Source: a virus. From it: DNA of 24,671 nucleotides. Shown here in pieces: positions 1 through 7,917 of this stretch (the first letter of the stretch is position 1; the number at the start of each line of letters is the position of its first letter). Position numbers and translations under genes: made by a program. Where the stretch lies: positions 1-24,671 of IMG/VR virus record IMGVR_UViG_3300009052_000026; one strand, 5' to 3'. Under the pieces are notes generated by a model. That model was not told the DNA's origin, did no database searches, and saw only the letters and a program-made list of their open reading frames with translations.

Positions 1-1
1 A

Positions 2-1468
2 CGGGCATTGCGGTCTGAAATGGAATTAGATAGAATTATGACAGAACAGTGTGAGAATGGTTGGCAGTTTGATAAATTAGCTGCTGAAACTTTAGTTAGT
101 AATATAGATAAAAAGATGGAGGAAATCTCTACTTATATCAATCCTTTACTTCCAGCTAAAGTAAATGTTGTAGATCCTAATACTATTGGTGTTTACAAAC
201 ATTCTGTCACTAATGATGAAGGGGAGTATGACAACAAACGCATACCTCTTCCTGTGCTTGACAAGAATAGCGTAAAACCAGAAGATGTTCAGGAGTACGA
301 GCCAGAAACAGGAAAACGCTATGCAATCACAAAAAGTCCGACTTACACGAAAGCAGGAAAGTTATCTTCCCACATTATCAAGTGGTTTGGGCCTAACATG
401 GGCAGCACTATTGATGATTCCAAAATCTTTGGAGATTACTCTAGGGTTGATTATACTATTGGTGATATTGGTAATACTGATACGGTTAAGTCTTATCTGG
501 GAACAATTGGGTGGAAACCTAATGAATGGAACTGGAAAAAAATTAATGGACAGTTCGTTAAAGTCTCAGCAAAACTCACCGACAGTTCCTTGGAGCCACT
601 AGGGGATGTAGGCAAAGCTTTAATGGAGTATTATACTTTAAGATCACGACAATCAATTTTGAAAGGGTGGTTCGAATATATCGATGAAAATTCAAGATTA
701 CATGGAGATGTTTTTAACGTAGGTACTCCAACGTTTAGGCAGACTCATAAAATCATCGCCAACTTACCTTCAGGAAAAGCAACGCTCGGAAAAGAAATAA
801 GAAGTCTTTTTGTTACTCCTAAAGGTTATAAACTTGTTAGTGCTGATAGTGCAGCCTGTCAATTAAGATTATTAGCTCATTATATGAATGATCCTGATTT
901 TACTAAACAAGTACTAGAGGGTGATATTCATCAAATGAATGCTGATATTATTGGCTGCACAAGAAATGAAGCTAAACGATTTATATTTGCTTATCTCTAT
1001 GGGGCAGGTGCTCAAAAGCTTAGTGGTTATATTAATCAATCAGTAGAGAAAACTAGAAAATCTGTTGCTAAATACAAAAAAGCATTACCAAAATTAGTTC
1101 AATTAATTAATAAATGTAATGCAGCAGTATCAAGCAGAGGTTATATTCTTGGTTTAGATAATAGACCTATAAAGCTATCAAGAGACGAAACACATAAGGC
1201 ACTTAATTATTTGATACAAGGTGCTGAAGCTGTTGTTATGAAATATACTGTTCAAATGATTGATAAAAGATTAAGAGAAGCTAATATTGATTTTAAGCAC
1301 TTATTATTTTATCATGATGAACATACTGTTGAAGTAAAAGAAGAACAAGCCGAACAAGCTAAAGATATTATAATTGATTGTTTTGCTGAAGCACCTAAAG
1401 CAGTAGGTATTAATATAATGACCTGTGGGGATTGTAAAATAGGAGATGACTACTATGACGTCCATTAA
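2..1468 (+). CDS. T7-like family A DNA polymerase, 5'-truncated by window edge
   Basis: Replicative DNA polymerase. The reading frame is open to the left edge, so the 3'-5' exonuclease domain lies outside the window; what remains corresponds to roughly T7 gp5 residue 230 onward. Visible polymerase signatures are motif A (SADSAACQLRLLAHYM, Asp codon 845-847), motif B (RNEAKRFIFAYLYGAG, codons from 962) and motif C (YHDEHTVEV, HDE from 1312). Each aligns with T7 gp5 (DASGLELRCLAHFM, RDNAKTFIYGFLYGAG, HDEIQV). Two residues stand out. The motif A Glu (T7 E480, E. coli E710) is Gln here, codon 860-862. The position equal to E. coli F762 is Phe (codon 986-988), where T7 has Tyr. The stop overlaps the next small gene. 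Family identity is secure; full length is unknown. Confidence 0.96.
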   Translation, partial: RALRSEMELDRIMTEQCENGWQFDKLAAETLVSNIDKKMEEISTYINPLLPAKVNVVDPNTIGVYKHSVTNDEGEYDNKRIPLPVLDKNSVKPEDVQEYEPETGKRYAITKSPTYTKAGKLSSHIIKWFGPNMGSTIDDSKIFGDYSRVDYTIGDIGNTDTVKSYLGTIGWKPNEWNWKKINGQFVKVSAKLTDSSLEPLGDVGKALMEYYTLRSRQSILKGWFEYIDENSRLHGDVFNVGTPTFRQTHKIIANLPSGKATLGKEIRSLFVTPKGYKLVSADSAACQLRLLAHYMNDPDFTKQVLEGDIHQMNADIIGCTRNEAKRFIFAYLYGAGAQKLSGYINQSVEKTRKSVAKYKKALPKLVQLINKCNAAVSSRGYILGLDNRPIKLSRDETHKALNYLIQGAEAVVMKYTVQMIDKRLREANIDFKHLLFYHDEHTVEVKEEQAEQAKDIIIDCFAEAPKAVGINIMTCGDCKIGDDYYDVH

Positions 1469-1649
1469 CAAAGAACAAACACTAACAATTCGTCCAATGA
1501 CAGATGAAGAAAGAAACAGAGCTAAAGAAAAAGCAAATGTTAATAGGTACAACCCCTTAAGCAATTTTCCTAAAGAATCTTTAGAAGCTAGGGTAGAGGC
1601 TATTGAAGAATTTATGAAAGTATTACTAGAGGAAAAAGAAAAAAAATGA
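1455..1649 (+). CDS. small hypothetical protein, 64 aa
   Basis: Not recognised. It is a charged, mostly helical protein with a C-terminal amphipathic, probably coiled-coil stretch rich in Glu and Lys and ending EEKEKK. I chose the second of two in-frame ATGs: AGGAG at 1441-1445 directly abuts the ATG at 1446 but sits 9 bases before the ATG at 1455, the normal spacing. The gene overlaps the end of the DNA polymerase by 14 bases and its own stop overlaps the next start (ATGA at 1646), so it is translationally coupled on both sides within the replication operon. No function can be read from it. Confidence 0.75.
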   Translation: MTSINKEQTLTIRPMTDEERNRAKEKANVNRYNPLSNFPKESLEARVEAIEEFMKVLLEEKEKK

Positions 1650-1939
1650 GTATTACTACATCTATGGAAGTTATGATTCAAAATCATTTTAATAAGTTTT
1701 TTGAAGAGCTTAAATTTCAAGGAATTGATTTGAATCGAGACTTAATAAAAGATATTGAAGACTTAGAATATAATTGTATTGAAGTAACTAAAAGCCAAAA
1801 CAGTACAGAGCAAGAGGAGTGGCACGACAAAGGTTTTGATACTGGACTTGATACTGGAAAAGAAATAGGTTATTGCAAGGGTTATGATGAAGGGTATCAA
1901 GCAGGTTTAGAGTTAGAGGAATGTAAATGTACACAGTAG
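1646..1939 (+). CDS. small acidic protein with Gly-spaced repeats, 97 aa
   Basis: Unrecognised acidic protein. The N-terminal two thirds look helical. The C-terminal third (about residues 60-90) is a run of short repeats of the kind GFDTG-LDTGKEIG-YCKGYDEGYQAG, in which Gly recurs every four residues. The family is unknown to me. It starts at an ATGA overlap with the preceding gene, behind AGGAAA at 1629-1634, and overlaps the next gene by 13 bases. It sits between DNA polymerase and the MazG-like gene, so a role in early or middle infection is an inference from context only. Confidence 0.75.
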   Translation: MSITTSMEVMIQNHFNKFFEELKFQGIDLNRDLIKDIEDLEYNCIEVTKSQNSTEQEEWHDKGFDTGLDTGKEIGYCKGYDEGYQAGLELEECKCTQ

Positions 1940-2166
1940 AGTTTGAAAAAGATAGCTGTGTAGTAACAGTGCTCTCTGATAAAGATGAGTTTGAAGATAT
2001 TGAAATGATTATAGGAGAAACTGGAAATGTTTTTCTTAGACAATATCAAGAATATAAAGATGAATATGATGTAATTGCAATAGGTTATGACCAATTGTTA
2101 GATATTGTATCTTCTGTTAATAGCCCTGAAGGAATGTTTCGAATAGTTAGGAAAGATACTATATGA
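1927..2166 (+). CDS. small acidic hypothetical protein, 79 aa
   Basis: Unrecognised. The protein is acidic, with alternating hydrophobic residues near the N-terminus (YTVEFEKDSCVVTVLS) that suggest beta strands. No membrane span or signal peptide is seen. The start is supported by GAGG a few bases upstream inside the end of the preceding gene; the stop overlaps the next start by four bases (ATGA). Coupling on both sides shows it belongs to the replication and nucleotide operon. Function unknown. Confidence 0.72.
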   Translation: MYTVEFEKDSCVVTVLSDKDEFEDIEMIIGETGNVFLRQYQEYKDEYDVIAIGYDQLLDIVSSVNSPEGMFRIVRKDTI

Positions 2167-2432
2167 ATAGTGAATTATATGAATATTTAGCGATGCAATT
2201 TTATCATGATAATAAAGATCATCGTCATTATAATTATTTGTCTCATGGTCTTAAAGAAGAAGTTGATGAAGTTATTAATGCAACTACTGATGATGAAACT
2301 ATTGAAGAATTAGGAGACGTATTATGGTATGTAACCGCGATTGCTCACAAAATGGGAGTTAGTCTAGAAACTCTTATGAAAGAAAATTATTATAAGTTAG
2401 AAAGACGTCAACTTGTTGGAAAAAAACAATAA
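2163..2432 (+). CDS. mazG: MazG-like nucleotide pyrophosphohydrolase
   Basis: Likely hydrolyses a nucleoside triphosphate (or possibly ppGpp-type nucleotide) to the monophosphate and pyrophosphate. The protein is one all-helical MazG-type domain of 89 aa. The metal-binding pattern EExxE (E32, E33, E36) is followed after a short linker by ExxD (E49, D52, in EELGDVLWY), as in MazG/dUTPase-like all-alpha pyrophosphohydrolases. The length matches short single-domain phage MazG proteins rather than the two-domain bacterial form. Phage MazG proteins are common in marine phages and were long thought to tune the starvation alarmone, but purified cyanophage enzymes prefer dGTP and dCTP, which fits nucleotide recycling alongside the ribonucleotide reductase here. 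The exact substrate cannot be read from sequence. The next gene follows after a promoter-like motif. Confidence 0.85.
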   Translation: MNSELYEYLAMQFYHDNKDHRHYNYLSHGLKEEVDEVINATTDDETIEELGDVLWYVTAIAHKMGVSLETLMKENYYKLERRQLVGKKQ

Positions 2433-2434
2433 AA

Positions 2435-2457
2435 AATACTTGACGTTAAAGAACAAT
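2435..2457 (+). promoter_or_regulatory. candidate phage RNA polymerase promoter, copy 1
   Basis: This 23-base block is identical to the block at 8141-8163 and closely matches those at 11821 and 16853. The core TTGACGTTAAAGAACAA resembles the SP6 promoter core TGACACTATAGAAGA (T7-family single-subunit polymerases), which would put the start at G2451. It lies between the MazG-like gene and exo, directly upstream of an AAGGAG ribosome site at 2460-2465. No -10 box sits at the right distance from TTGACG for a sigma70 reading. That it is a promoter is inferred. Confidence 0.65.
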
Positions 2458-2470
2458 TAAAGGAGCTATT

Positions 2471-3193
2471 ATGATAGCACTTATTGATGGTGATGTATTA
2501 TTTTATATGGCTATGTGGGGAGCAGAATCTAAAGAACATGCTAAAGAGAATTTTGATAGTTTGTTCACATCTATAACAGAATCATTATTTGTAGATGACT
2601 ATGCTATGGCAATTGGAAACAATGAGGGTAGTAACTTCAGATACGATATTTATAGTTTATATAAAGCAAATCGTGCTAAATCAAAATCAGAAAGACCAGA
2701 ATGGTTCTTCGATTTGAAGTCAGACATTGTTAATGATTATGAAGGGTGTATATTTGCTGATAATTGCGAAGCAGATGATATGCTAAGAATTTGGGCTAAT
2801 CAAATTGAAAAATCTAATAATTTTAAAGACTATATTGTAGTTAGTGTAGATAAAGATTTAGATTGTATAGGGGGGAGACATTATAACCCTAGAAAGGATC
2901 TTGTGTACACTGTACAAGAAGAAGATGCTAATTATCACTATTGGAAACAAATAATTATGGGTGACTCTACAGATAATATTCCTGGAGTGCCTGGAATTGG
3001 TCCAAAGAAAGCTGAGAAGCTTCTTTTAGAAGAACCTCCTGCTGTAGCAGCTTGCAAAGCCTATGAAAAGTATTATGGCGAAGAAGGATATAATTACTTG
3101 CTAGCGAATGGGAAATTAATACATATATTAAGAACTCCTACAGATTACTTTCATTTCTCAAGGACACAATATGATCAAGCAATATGTGGATGA
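2471..3193 (+). CDS. 5'-3' exonuclease (T7 gp6-like, PIN/FLAP fold)
   Basis: Degrades DNA from 5' ends; in T7-like phages it removes primers, helps recombination and recycles host DNA. Acidic metal-site motifs are present in order: IDGDVLFYMA at residues 5-14, CEADDMLRIW near residue 100, SVDKDLDC near residue 120, and GDSTDNIPGVPGIGPKKAEKLL near 160-180. The last is a helix-hairpin-helix element that binds DNA without sequence preference. The basic YKANRAKSK segment matches the arch region. The 240-aa length is close to other short phage FLAP-type exonucleases (T7 gp6 is about 300). A strong AAGGAG precedes the start, just after promoter copy 1, so this gene probably begins a transcript. It overlaps the following nuclease gene by 23 bases. 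Confidence 0.92.
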   Translation: MIALIDGDVLFYMAMWGAESKEHAKENFDSLFTSITESLFVDDYAMAIGNNEGSNFRYDIYSLYKANRAKSKSERPEWFFDLKSDIVNDYEGCIFADNCEADDMLRIWANQIEKSNNFKDYIVVSVDKDLDCIGGRHYNPRKDLVYTVQEEDANYHYWKQIIMGDSTDNIPGVPGIGPKKAEKLLLEEPPAVAACKAYEKYYGEEGYNYLLANGKLIHILRTPTDYFHFSRTQYDQAICG

Positions 3194-3644
3194 TTTTGGC
3201 CATTGGGAGTGGTCTGGTGGTAAGTTTCAATCTGCTGATTACTTTGGCTTTGTCTATTGTATAGAAAACATTAAAGACAAAACTTTTTATATAGGTAAAA
3301 AACAATTTTATCATCATGGTAAGAAAAAGTCTAGAACCTATGGTAAAGAAATGAGTTGGAGAAGCTATGTAGGCTCTTCTAAATATTTAAAAGAAGATAT
3401 TAAAAAGTACGGAAAAAAACATTTTAGATTTGACATGATAGATCTTTATAGCTCAAGGGGTGGATTGTATTATGCAGAAGCATATTTACAAATGGCAACA
3501 GGTTGTATGATAGATTATAAACAAGAGAGCACAGGAAAAGCTAGATATTATAATCAACAAATTGCAGCCATTAGATTTAGACCTAATGAATACCCTACAA
3601 AAAGAACAATAGATTATGTCAGCAAGATAAAAAAGAGGTATTAA
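3171..3644 (+). CDS. GIY-YIG-like endonuclease
   Basis: Probable DNA endonuclease of the GIY-YIG fold. The N-terminal part shows the defining pair of strands as GFVYCIEN (for GIY) and, after a short turn, FYIGKKQF (for YIG). A WRSYVGSSKYL segment and a basic KKYGKKHFRF helix follow, then a Glu in LYYAEAYLQM that fits the metal-binding Glu of the family. The 157-aa length is like stand-alone Seg/phage GIY-YIG proteins without a large DNA-binding tail. AAGGA at 3160-3164 supports the start inside the end of exo. Its position beside exo and primase/helicase is where T7 carries its junction-resolving endonuclease I, so it could serve recombination or host DNA breakdown, or be a homing-type enzyme. 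The fold is fairly clear; the role is inferred. Confidence 0.75.
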   Translation: MIKQYVDDFGHWEWSGGKFQSADYFGFVYCIENIKDKTFYIGKKQFYHHGKKKSRTYGKEMSWRSYVGSSKYLKEDIKKYGKKHFRFDMIDLYSSRGGLYYAEAYLQMATGCMIDYKQESTGKARYYNQQIAAIRFRPNEYPTKRTIDYVSKIKKRY

Positions 3645-3845
3645 ATGAAAGTTTCTCCGATAGCTCCAGCAATGTGGCTAGCCGCAATGTTTTCCTTATT
3701 ATTAGGATTATTTGACTATGCACTAGGTTATAAAGCTTTTGATCCTATTATTGCTGTTATTTTTTATTTGTTTTTTCAAGAATCAAGTAAGTTTATAGCT
3801 GAGTTAACAATGGAAGATGATAATGGGAAGAATAATAAGCCGTAA
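3645..3845 (+). CDS. small two-span membrane protein, 66 aa
   Basis: A predicted inner-membrane protein: hydrophobic segments at about residues 9-27 (MWLAAMFSLLLGLFDYALG) and 33-48 (IIAVIFYLFFQ) separated by a short loop, then a charged tail ending DDNGKNNKP. It starts directly after the stop of the endonuclease gene, with GAGG upstream, and its end overlaps the primase/helicase gene. The family is not known to me. Small membrane proteins are common in phage early regions, but no holin-specific feature is visible, and its place amid replication genes argues against a lysis role. Confidence 0.75.
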   Translation: MKVSPIAPAMWLAAMFSLLLGLFDYALGYKAFDPIIAVIFYLFFQESSKFIAELTMEDDNGKNNKP

Positions 3846-5460
3846 TCAACCTTGTGAGAAATGTGGAAGCAGTGATGCTAAACAAATATACGAAGATAAA
3901 TCTGCTTTTTGTTTTTCATGTAGACAGAATTTTTTAGCCCCAAAAGAGGGTACAATAATGCCAGATAATACAGACTGGAATAAATATAATTTTAATAAAC
4001 TGCAAGAAGTAGAAAATGATTATTCTACTCGTGGTTTCAAAGAGCGCAACATATATAAAGAGGTGGCTAAGCATTATGGTGTCAAAATTTCTTACGATCT
4101 TGACGGTAATATTGATAGTCATTATTACCCTTACTACTCTGGCACACAACTTGTCGGATACAAGGTCAGAAAATTACCCAAAGACTTTACCTCTATTGGA
4201 AAAATTAACGGTGGAATCTTTGGACAGCAATTATATTCATCAGGAAAAAGAATAGTTATAACAGAAGGCGAATTAGATGCTATGGCAGTTCAATCTGCAT
4301 GGTATAAAAAATATAAGACCTTTTATCCTGTTGTAAGCTTAAGAAGTGCTAGTTCGGTAAAAGATTTAATTGAATGCAGAGACTATTTAAGAAACTTTAA
4401 TGAAATAATATTATGGTTTGATAAAGACGAGGCAGGTCAAATTGCCACAAAAGAAGCAGCGCGTATTATTGGTTATGACAAAATAAAAATAGTCACATCC
4501 GAAGAAAAAGATGCTAGTGACTTGTGGATTAGATCGCCTGACGAAGTCTTAAAATGTATTTATAATGCAACAGAATATACACCTGCAGGTATTCTTACTA
4601 AAGATCAATTGTGGGATCAATTAGAAAAATATAACGAAATAGAATCAGTACCTTATCCACCTTTTATGGATGGGTTAAATGATAAACTAAAAGGAATGCG
4701 TTTTGGCGAAATTACCTTATGGACTTCGGGAACAGGGAGTGGGAAATCTACACTCCTTCGTGAAATTGCAGTACATCTTCTTGAAAATACAAAAGATAAA
4801 ATTGGCATTATTTCGCTTGAAGAGTCTCCAGCTGAAACTGCCAGAAAAATGGCAGGAATGGCTATTTCAAGAAACCCCGCTAATGAAGAAATACCTATCG
4901 AGGAACTTAAGGTTGGTTTTGATTCAATTTTCGGGGATAATAGGGTTATGGTACTTGATCATCAAGGCTCAATCTCAGATGGATCTATCATGGATTTTCT
5001 GGAGTACATGTGCCTTAGCGGTTGTAAGTACCTGTTCGTTGATCACATTACTATTTTGGCTTCAGAAGGAACCGAAGGACTAACTGGAAATGAAGCAATA
5101 GATAAGATTATGAATGACTTGTTAAGATTAGTTAAAAAACATGATGTATGGATTGGCCTTATTAGTCATCTTCGTAAAACAGATAATAAAGGTAAAAGCT
5201 TCGAAGAAGGCAAATTACCCTCAATGGATGATATTCGAGGTTCAGGTTCTATTAAACAAATCTCTATGGATATTATCGCATTTGCGAGAGATGTTGGATC
5301 AGATAGGGAAGAAGAACGTAACACTATTAAAACAAAAGTTCTTAAGTGTCGATATACAGGATTAACTGGTCCATCTGGAACCCTCTATTATAACTTTGAA
5401 GCAGGAAGATTAAAAAAGGGATCTGATGAATTCGAAAAACAAGATGAAATCACAATTTAA
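3823..5460 (+). CDS. T7 gp4-like DNA primase/helicase
   Basis: Bifunctional replisome protein that unwinds duplex DNA 5'-3' and makes RNA primers. Domains in order: an N-terminal zinc ribbon (C11, C14, C30, C33; CEKCG and CFSC); a TOPRIM primase core (TEGELDAM with E148, WFDKDEAGQ with D200 and D202); and a RecA-type hexameric helicase with Walker A GTGSGKST (K308), EESPAET, Walker B LFVDHITIL, SHLRK and RGSGSIKQISMDIIAFARD. Each matches T7 gp4 in order. At 545 aa it is close to T7 gp4A (566). I prefer the ATG at 3823 to the one at 3817, because GGAAG at 3812-3816 abuts the latter and is 6 bases from the former. Unlike T7, it follows the polymerase gene instead of preceding it. Confidence 0.96.
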   Translation: MGRIISRNQPCEKCGSSDAKQIYEDKSAFCFSCRQNFLAPKEGTIMPDNTDWNKYNFNKLQEVENDYSTRGFKERNIYKEVAKHYGVKISYDLDGNIDSHYYPYYSGTQLVGYKVRKLPKDFTSIGKINGGIFGQQLYSSGKRIVITEGELDAMAVQSAWYKKYKTFYPVVSLRSASSVKDLIECRDYLRNFNEIILWFDKDEAGQIATKEAARIIGYDKIKIVTSEEKDASDLWIRSPDEVLKCIYNATEYTPAGILTKDQLWDQLEKYNEIESVPYPPFMDGLNDKLKGMRFGEITLWTSGTGSGKSTLLREIAVHLLENTKDKIGIISLEESPAETARKMAGMAISRNPANEEIPIEELKVGFDSIFGDNRVMVLDHQGSISDGSIMDFLEYMCLSGCKYLFVDHITILASEGTEGLTGNEAIDKIMNDLLRLVKKHDVWIGLISHLRKTDNKGKSFEEGKLPSMDDIRGSGSIKQISMDIIAFARDVGSDREEERNTIKTKVLKCRYTGLTGPSGTLYYNFEAGRLKKGSDEFEKQDEITI

Positions 5461-5674
5461 AATGGATGAACAACACTTAGTTCAACTCTCAATAATATGT
5501 CAGCTTCTAGACTCAGGGGCTGACATTTCTCAACTTAATCCAAATATACAAAAATATTTACAAGGTATGGCAGATGATTTAAATGAAGAAGATGATGATA
5601 CATTTGACTCTCTTTATTATTATGCTGACACCTTCTTTAATATTGCTAACAAAAATGAAAGGATGCTACATTGA
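5426..5674 (+). CDS. small acidic hypothetical protein, 82 aa
   Basis: Unrecognised. It has an acidic middle (DDLNEEDDDTFDS) followed by an aromatic YYYADTFF stretch and looks helical. AAGGG at 5416-5420 lies 5 bases before the ATG at 5426, which favours this start, although it overlaps the primase/helicase by 35 bases. A later in-frame ATG at 5462, just past the helicase stop, has no comparable ribosome site. The end overlaps the next gene's TTG start. No function assigned. Confidence 0.7.
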   Translation: MNSKNKMKSQFKMDEQHLVQLSIICQLLDSGADISQLNPNIQKYLQGMADDLNEEDDDTFDSLYYYADTFFNIANKNERMLH

Positions 5675-6012
5675 AGGCAGAATTCGACAGGCTAAAAGCC
5701 AAAGGATATACTAATGAGGCTTTCCACAAGTATATAAACAATGCTAATACTAAGAAAATATTTACATCTAATGAATTAAAAATACTACATAGTATGTGGT
5801 GTGGAGATCACTCTGAAGGTGAAGAAATTAATATATCCATTGATGATGATACAGTTACTATGACTTCTGAAATTAATTTAGAAGATATGGATAAAAATGA
5901 ATTAGATGAATATGCTATTAATACTTGGGGTATTGATTTAGATAAAAGATTTAAAAAAGAAACAATGCTTGAAGAACTTCAAGATGAATTAAAAAAACAA
6001 AACGAAGAATAA
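5671..6012 (+). CDS. small acidic protein with LEM/HeH-like C-terminus, TTG start
   Basis: 113 aa, function unknown. The middle is acidic and beta-rich (EINISIDDDTVTMTSEINLED). The C-terminal 40 residues (MDKNELDEYAINTWGIDLDKRFKKETMLEELQDEL) have the short helix-extended-helix pattern seen in LEM/SAP-like modules that can bind DNA or phage head proteins; this comparison is by eye. The start is a TTG at 5671 that overlaps the previous stop (TTGA), with AAAGGA at 5658-5663 eight bases upstream; no ATG start fits the full domain. It is the last gene before the ribonucleotide reductase, from which a 33-base gap separates it. Confidence 0.72.
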   Translation: MKAEFDRLKAKGYTNEAFHKYINNANTKKIFTSNELKILHSMWCGDHSEGEEINISIDDDTVTMTSEINLEDMDKNELDEYAINTWGIDLDKRFKKETMLEELQDELKKQNEE

Positions 6013-6045
6013 TTGAACTACCATTTATTATGAAGGGAAAATAAC

Positions 6046-7917
6046 ATGGACCCATACCAAAGCTTTATCCATCTGTCTCGTTATTCACGTTATCTAGATG
6101 ATTGGAATCGTCGTGAAACGTGGGATGAAACAGTAGATCGACTTATTGGTTTTTGGCAAGAGCAAGTTGGAGATAACACTTTAACTAAAGACGAATTTAA
6201 TAATATAAAAAACTCAGTGTATAATCACGAAGTAATGCCTTCAATGAGATCTATGTGGTCAGCAGGTAAAGCATTAGCACAAAATCATTTTAGAGGTTAT
6301 AATTGTAGTTTTGCAGCTATAAACCATCCAAGAGCATTTGATGAAATACTTTTCATATTAATGGCAGGTACTGGTGTTGGTTTTAGTGCCGAAGCTAAAT
6401 ACGTCAATAAACTTCCTATAATTAATGATGCTTTTGTTAAAACTGAAAGAGTTATTCAAGTAGAAGACTCTGCTGAAGGTTGGGCTAAAGCTTTGAGAAA
6501 ACTAATAGCAGATTTATATTTAGGAAATATACATGAATGGGATTATAGTAAAGTACGTCCAGAGGGCGCACGACTTAAAACTATGGGTGGACGCGCTTCT
6601 GGTCCGCAACCACTTGTGGATCTTTTTAACTTTGTAACTAAAACATTTAAGAATGCAGCAGGACGAAAATTACGTCCAATTGAAGTACACGATATCGTTT
6701 GTAAAATAGCAGAAATAGTTGTAGTAGGGGGTGTTAGGCGTTCAGCACTTATTTCAATGTCAGACCTTGGAGATCCTGAAATTAGAGATTCTAAATCTGG
6801 TCGTTGGTGGGAAACAGAAGAACAACGAGCGTTAGCTAATAACTCTGCAGTATATGACCAAAAACCTTCTATGAATGTGTTTATGGAAGAATGGGTTTCT
6901 TTAATGAAATCAGGGTCAGGTGAACGAGGTATATTTAGCCGTTATGGTGCTCAAAAACAAAACAATAAAGGGCGTAGAGAATCTTCTTTAATTGAAGGCT
7001 CTAATCCTTGTGCTGAGATACTTTTACGGTCAAATCAATTATGTAATTTATCAGAAGTAATCTGTAGAGAAAACGATACAGAAGAAGATCTTGCAGATAA
7101 AATTAAAGTTGCCACTATATTAGGTACATTGCAGTCAATGTTAACTGATTTTAAATATGTACGAAAAGTATGGCAAAGAAATTGTGAAGATGAGAGATTA
7201 TTAGGAGTTTCTTTAACAGGTATTCAAGATTGTAGAGTACTAAGAAACCCAGATCCTGCAATGCTACGTAGATTAAAGCAAGTTGCAGTAGATACAAATA
7301 AAGAATATGCTGAGAAACTTGGAATAAAGCCTTCTACAGCAATAACAACAGTTAAACCAAGCGGTACAGTTTCACAGCTAGTAGATAGCAGCAGTGGTAT
7401 ACATGGTAGATTTTCACCTTATTATATTAGGGCAGTAAGACAATCTAACAATGATCCATTAACTGAAATGTTAAAAGATCAAGGTGTACCCAATGAAGCT
7501 GATTTAATGAATCCTTTAAAGACAACGGTGTTCTATTTTCCAGTAAAGTCACCATCAGGTGCTACATTAGCTAACGAACAAACAGCTATACAACAACTTG
7601 AAAATTGGCTTAAATTTCAAGAAAACTGGTCAGAACACTCTGTGTCAGTAACTATTTATGTTAAAGAAGACGAGTGGATGCAAGTTGGTGATTGGGTATA
7701 TAAACACTTTGATCAAATAACAGGTATTAGTTTCTTGCCTTATTCAGAACATACTTATCAGCAAGCACCTTATACTGCTTGTTCTGAGCAAGATTGGATT
7801 AAAGCCGTTAAAGCTATGCCTTTAGTAGATTATTCGTTACTTCCTAATTATGAATTAGAGGACAATACAGAAGGTGCTCAAACATTAGCTTGTGGTGCAG
7901 GAGGTTGTGAGATATGA
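6046..7917 (+). CDS. class II (B12-dependent) ribonucleotide reductase
   Basis: Reduces ribonucleotides to deoxyribonucleotides using adenosylcobalamin to make the active-site thiyl radical, so it needs no second subunit and no oxygen. At 623 aa it is of the monomeric type typified by the Lactobacillus leichmannii triphosphate reductase. Key residues fit in number and spacing: C87 (YNCSF) for the first redox cysteine; N320, C322 and E324 (SNPCAEI) for the catalytic Asn, radical Cys and Glu; C333 (QLCNL), 11 residues after C322, for the partner cysteine; and a C-terminal CGAGGC pair for re-reduction. VKPSGTVSQL and GVRRSA are further family blocks. GAAGGG precedes the ATG at standard spacing. 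Common in marine podoviruses, it supplies dNTPs for replication, and the glutaredoxin encoded downstream could help recycle it. Confidence 0.95.
   Translation: MDPYQSFIHLSRYSRYLDDWNRRETWDETVDRLIGFWQEQVGDNTLTKDEFNNIKNSVYNHEVMPSMRSMWSAGKALAQNHFRGYNCSFAAINHPRAFDEILFILMAGTGVGFSAEAKYVNKLPIINDAFVKTERVIQVEDSAEGWAKALRKLIADLYLGNIHEWDYSKVRPEGARLKTMGGRASGPQPLVDLFNFVTKTFKNAAGRKLRPIEVHDIVCKIAEIVVVGGVRRSALISMSDLGDPEIRDSKSGRWWETEEQRALANNSAVYDQKPSMNVFMEEWVSLMKSGSGERGIFSRYGAQKQNNKGRRESSLIEGSNPCAEILLRSNQLCNLSEVICRENDTEEDLADKIKVATILGTLQSMLTDFKYVRKVWQRNCEDERLLGVSLTGIQDCRVLRNPDPAMLRRLKQVAVDTNKEYAEKLGIKPSTAITTVKPSGTVSQLVDSSSGIHGRFSPYYIRAVRQSNNDPLTEMLKDQGVPNEADLMNPLKTTVFYFPVKSPSGATLANEQTAIQQLENWLKFQENWSEHSVSVTIYVKEDEWMQVGDWVYKHFDQITGISFLPYSEHTYQQAPYTACSEQDWIKAVKAMPLVDYSLLPNYELEDNTEGAQTLACGAGGCEI

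Noticed and set aside
285-602. Plus-strand open frame within the DNA polymerase
   Set aside because: It overlaps conserved polymerase sequence in another frame, has no ribosome site, and its hydrophobic product has no sensible start.
1446-1490. Partial promoter-like match (TATGACGTCC followed by AAAGAACAA) near 1454
   Set aside because: The two halves are separated by eight extra bases compared with the four copies, and it lies in overlapping coding sequence.
1304-1720. Long minus-strand open frame opposite the end of the DNA polymerase and next genes
   Set aside because: It lies opposite clearly coding plus-strand genes, has no ribosome site, and its Phe/Ser/Ile-rich product is the mirror of A-rich codons. 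The same holds for the other minus-strand frames, including 11379-11759 and 21261-21635; the window shows no minus-strand gene.
2440-2470. Reading TTGACG in copies 1 and 2 as a -35 box of a sigma70 promoter
   Set aside because: No -10-like hexamer lies 16-18 bases downstream; that position is occupied by the ribosome site and start codon, and two of the four copies have CTGACG instead.
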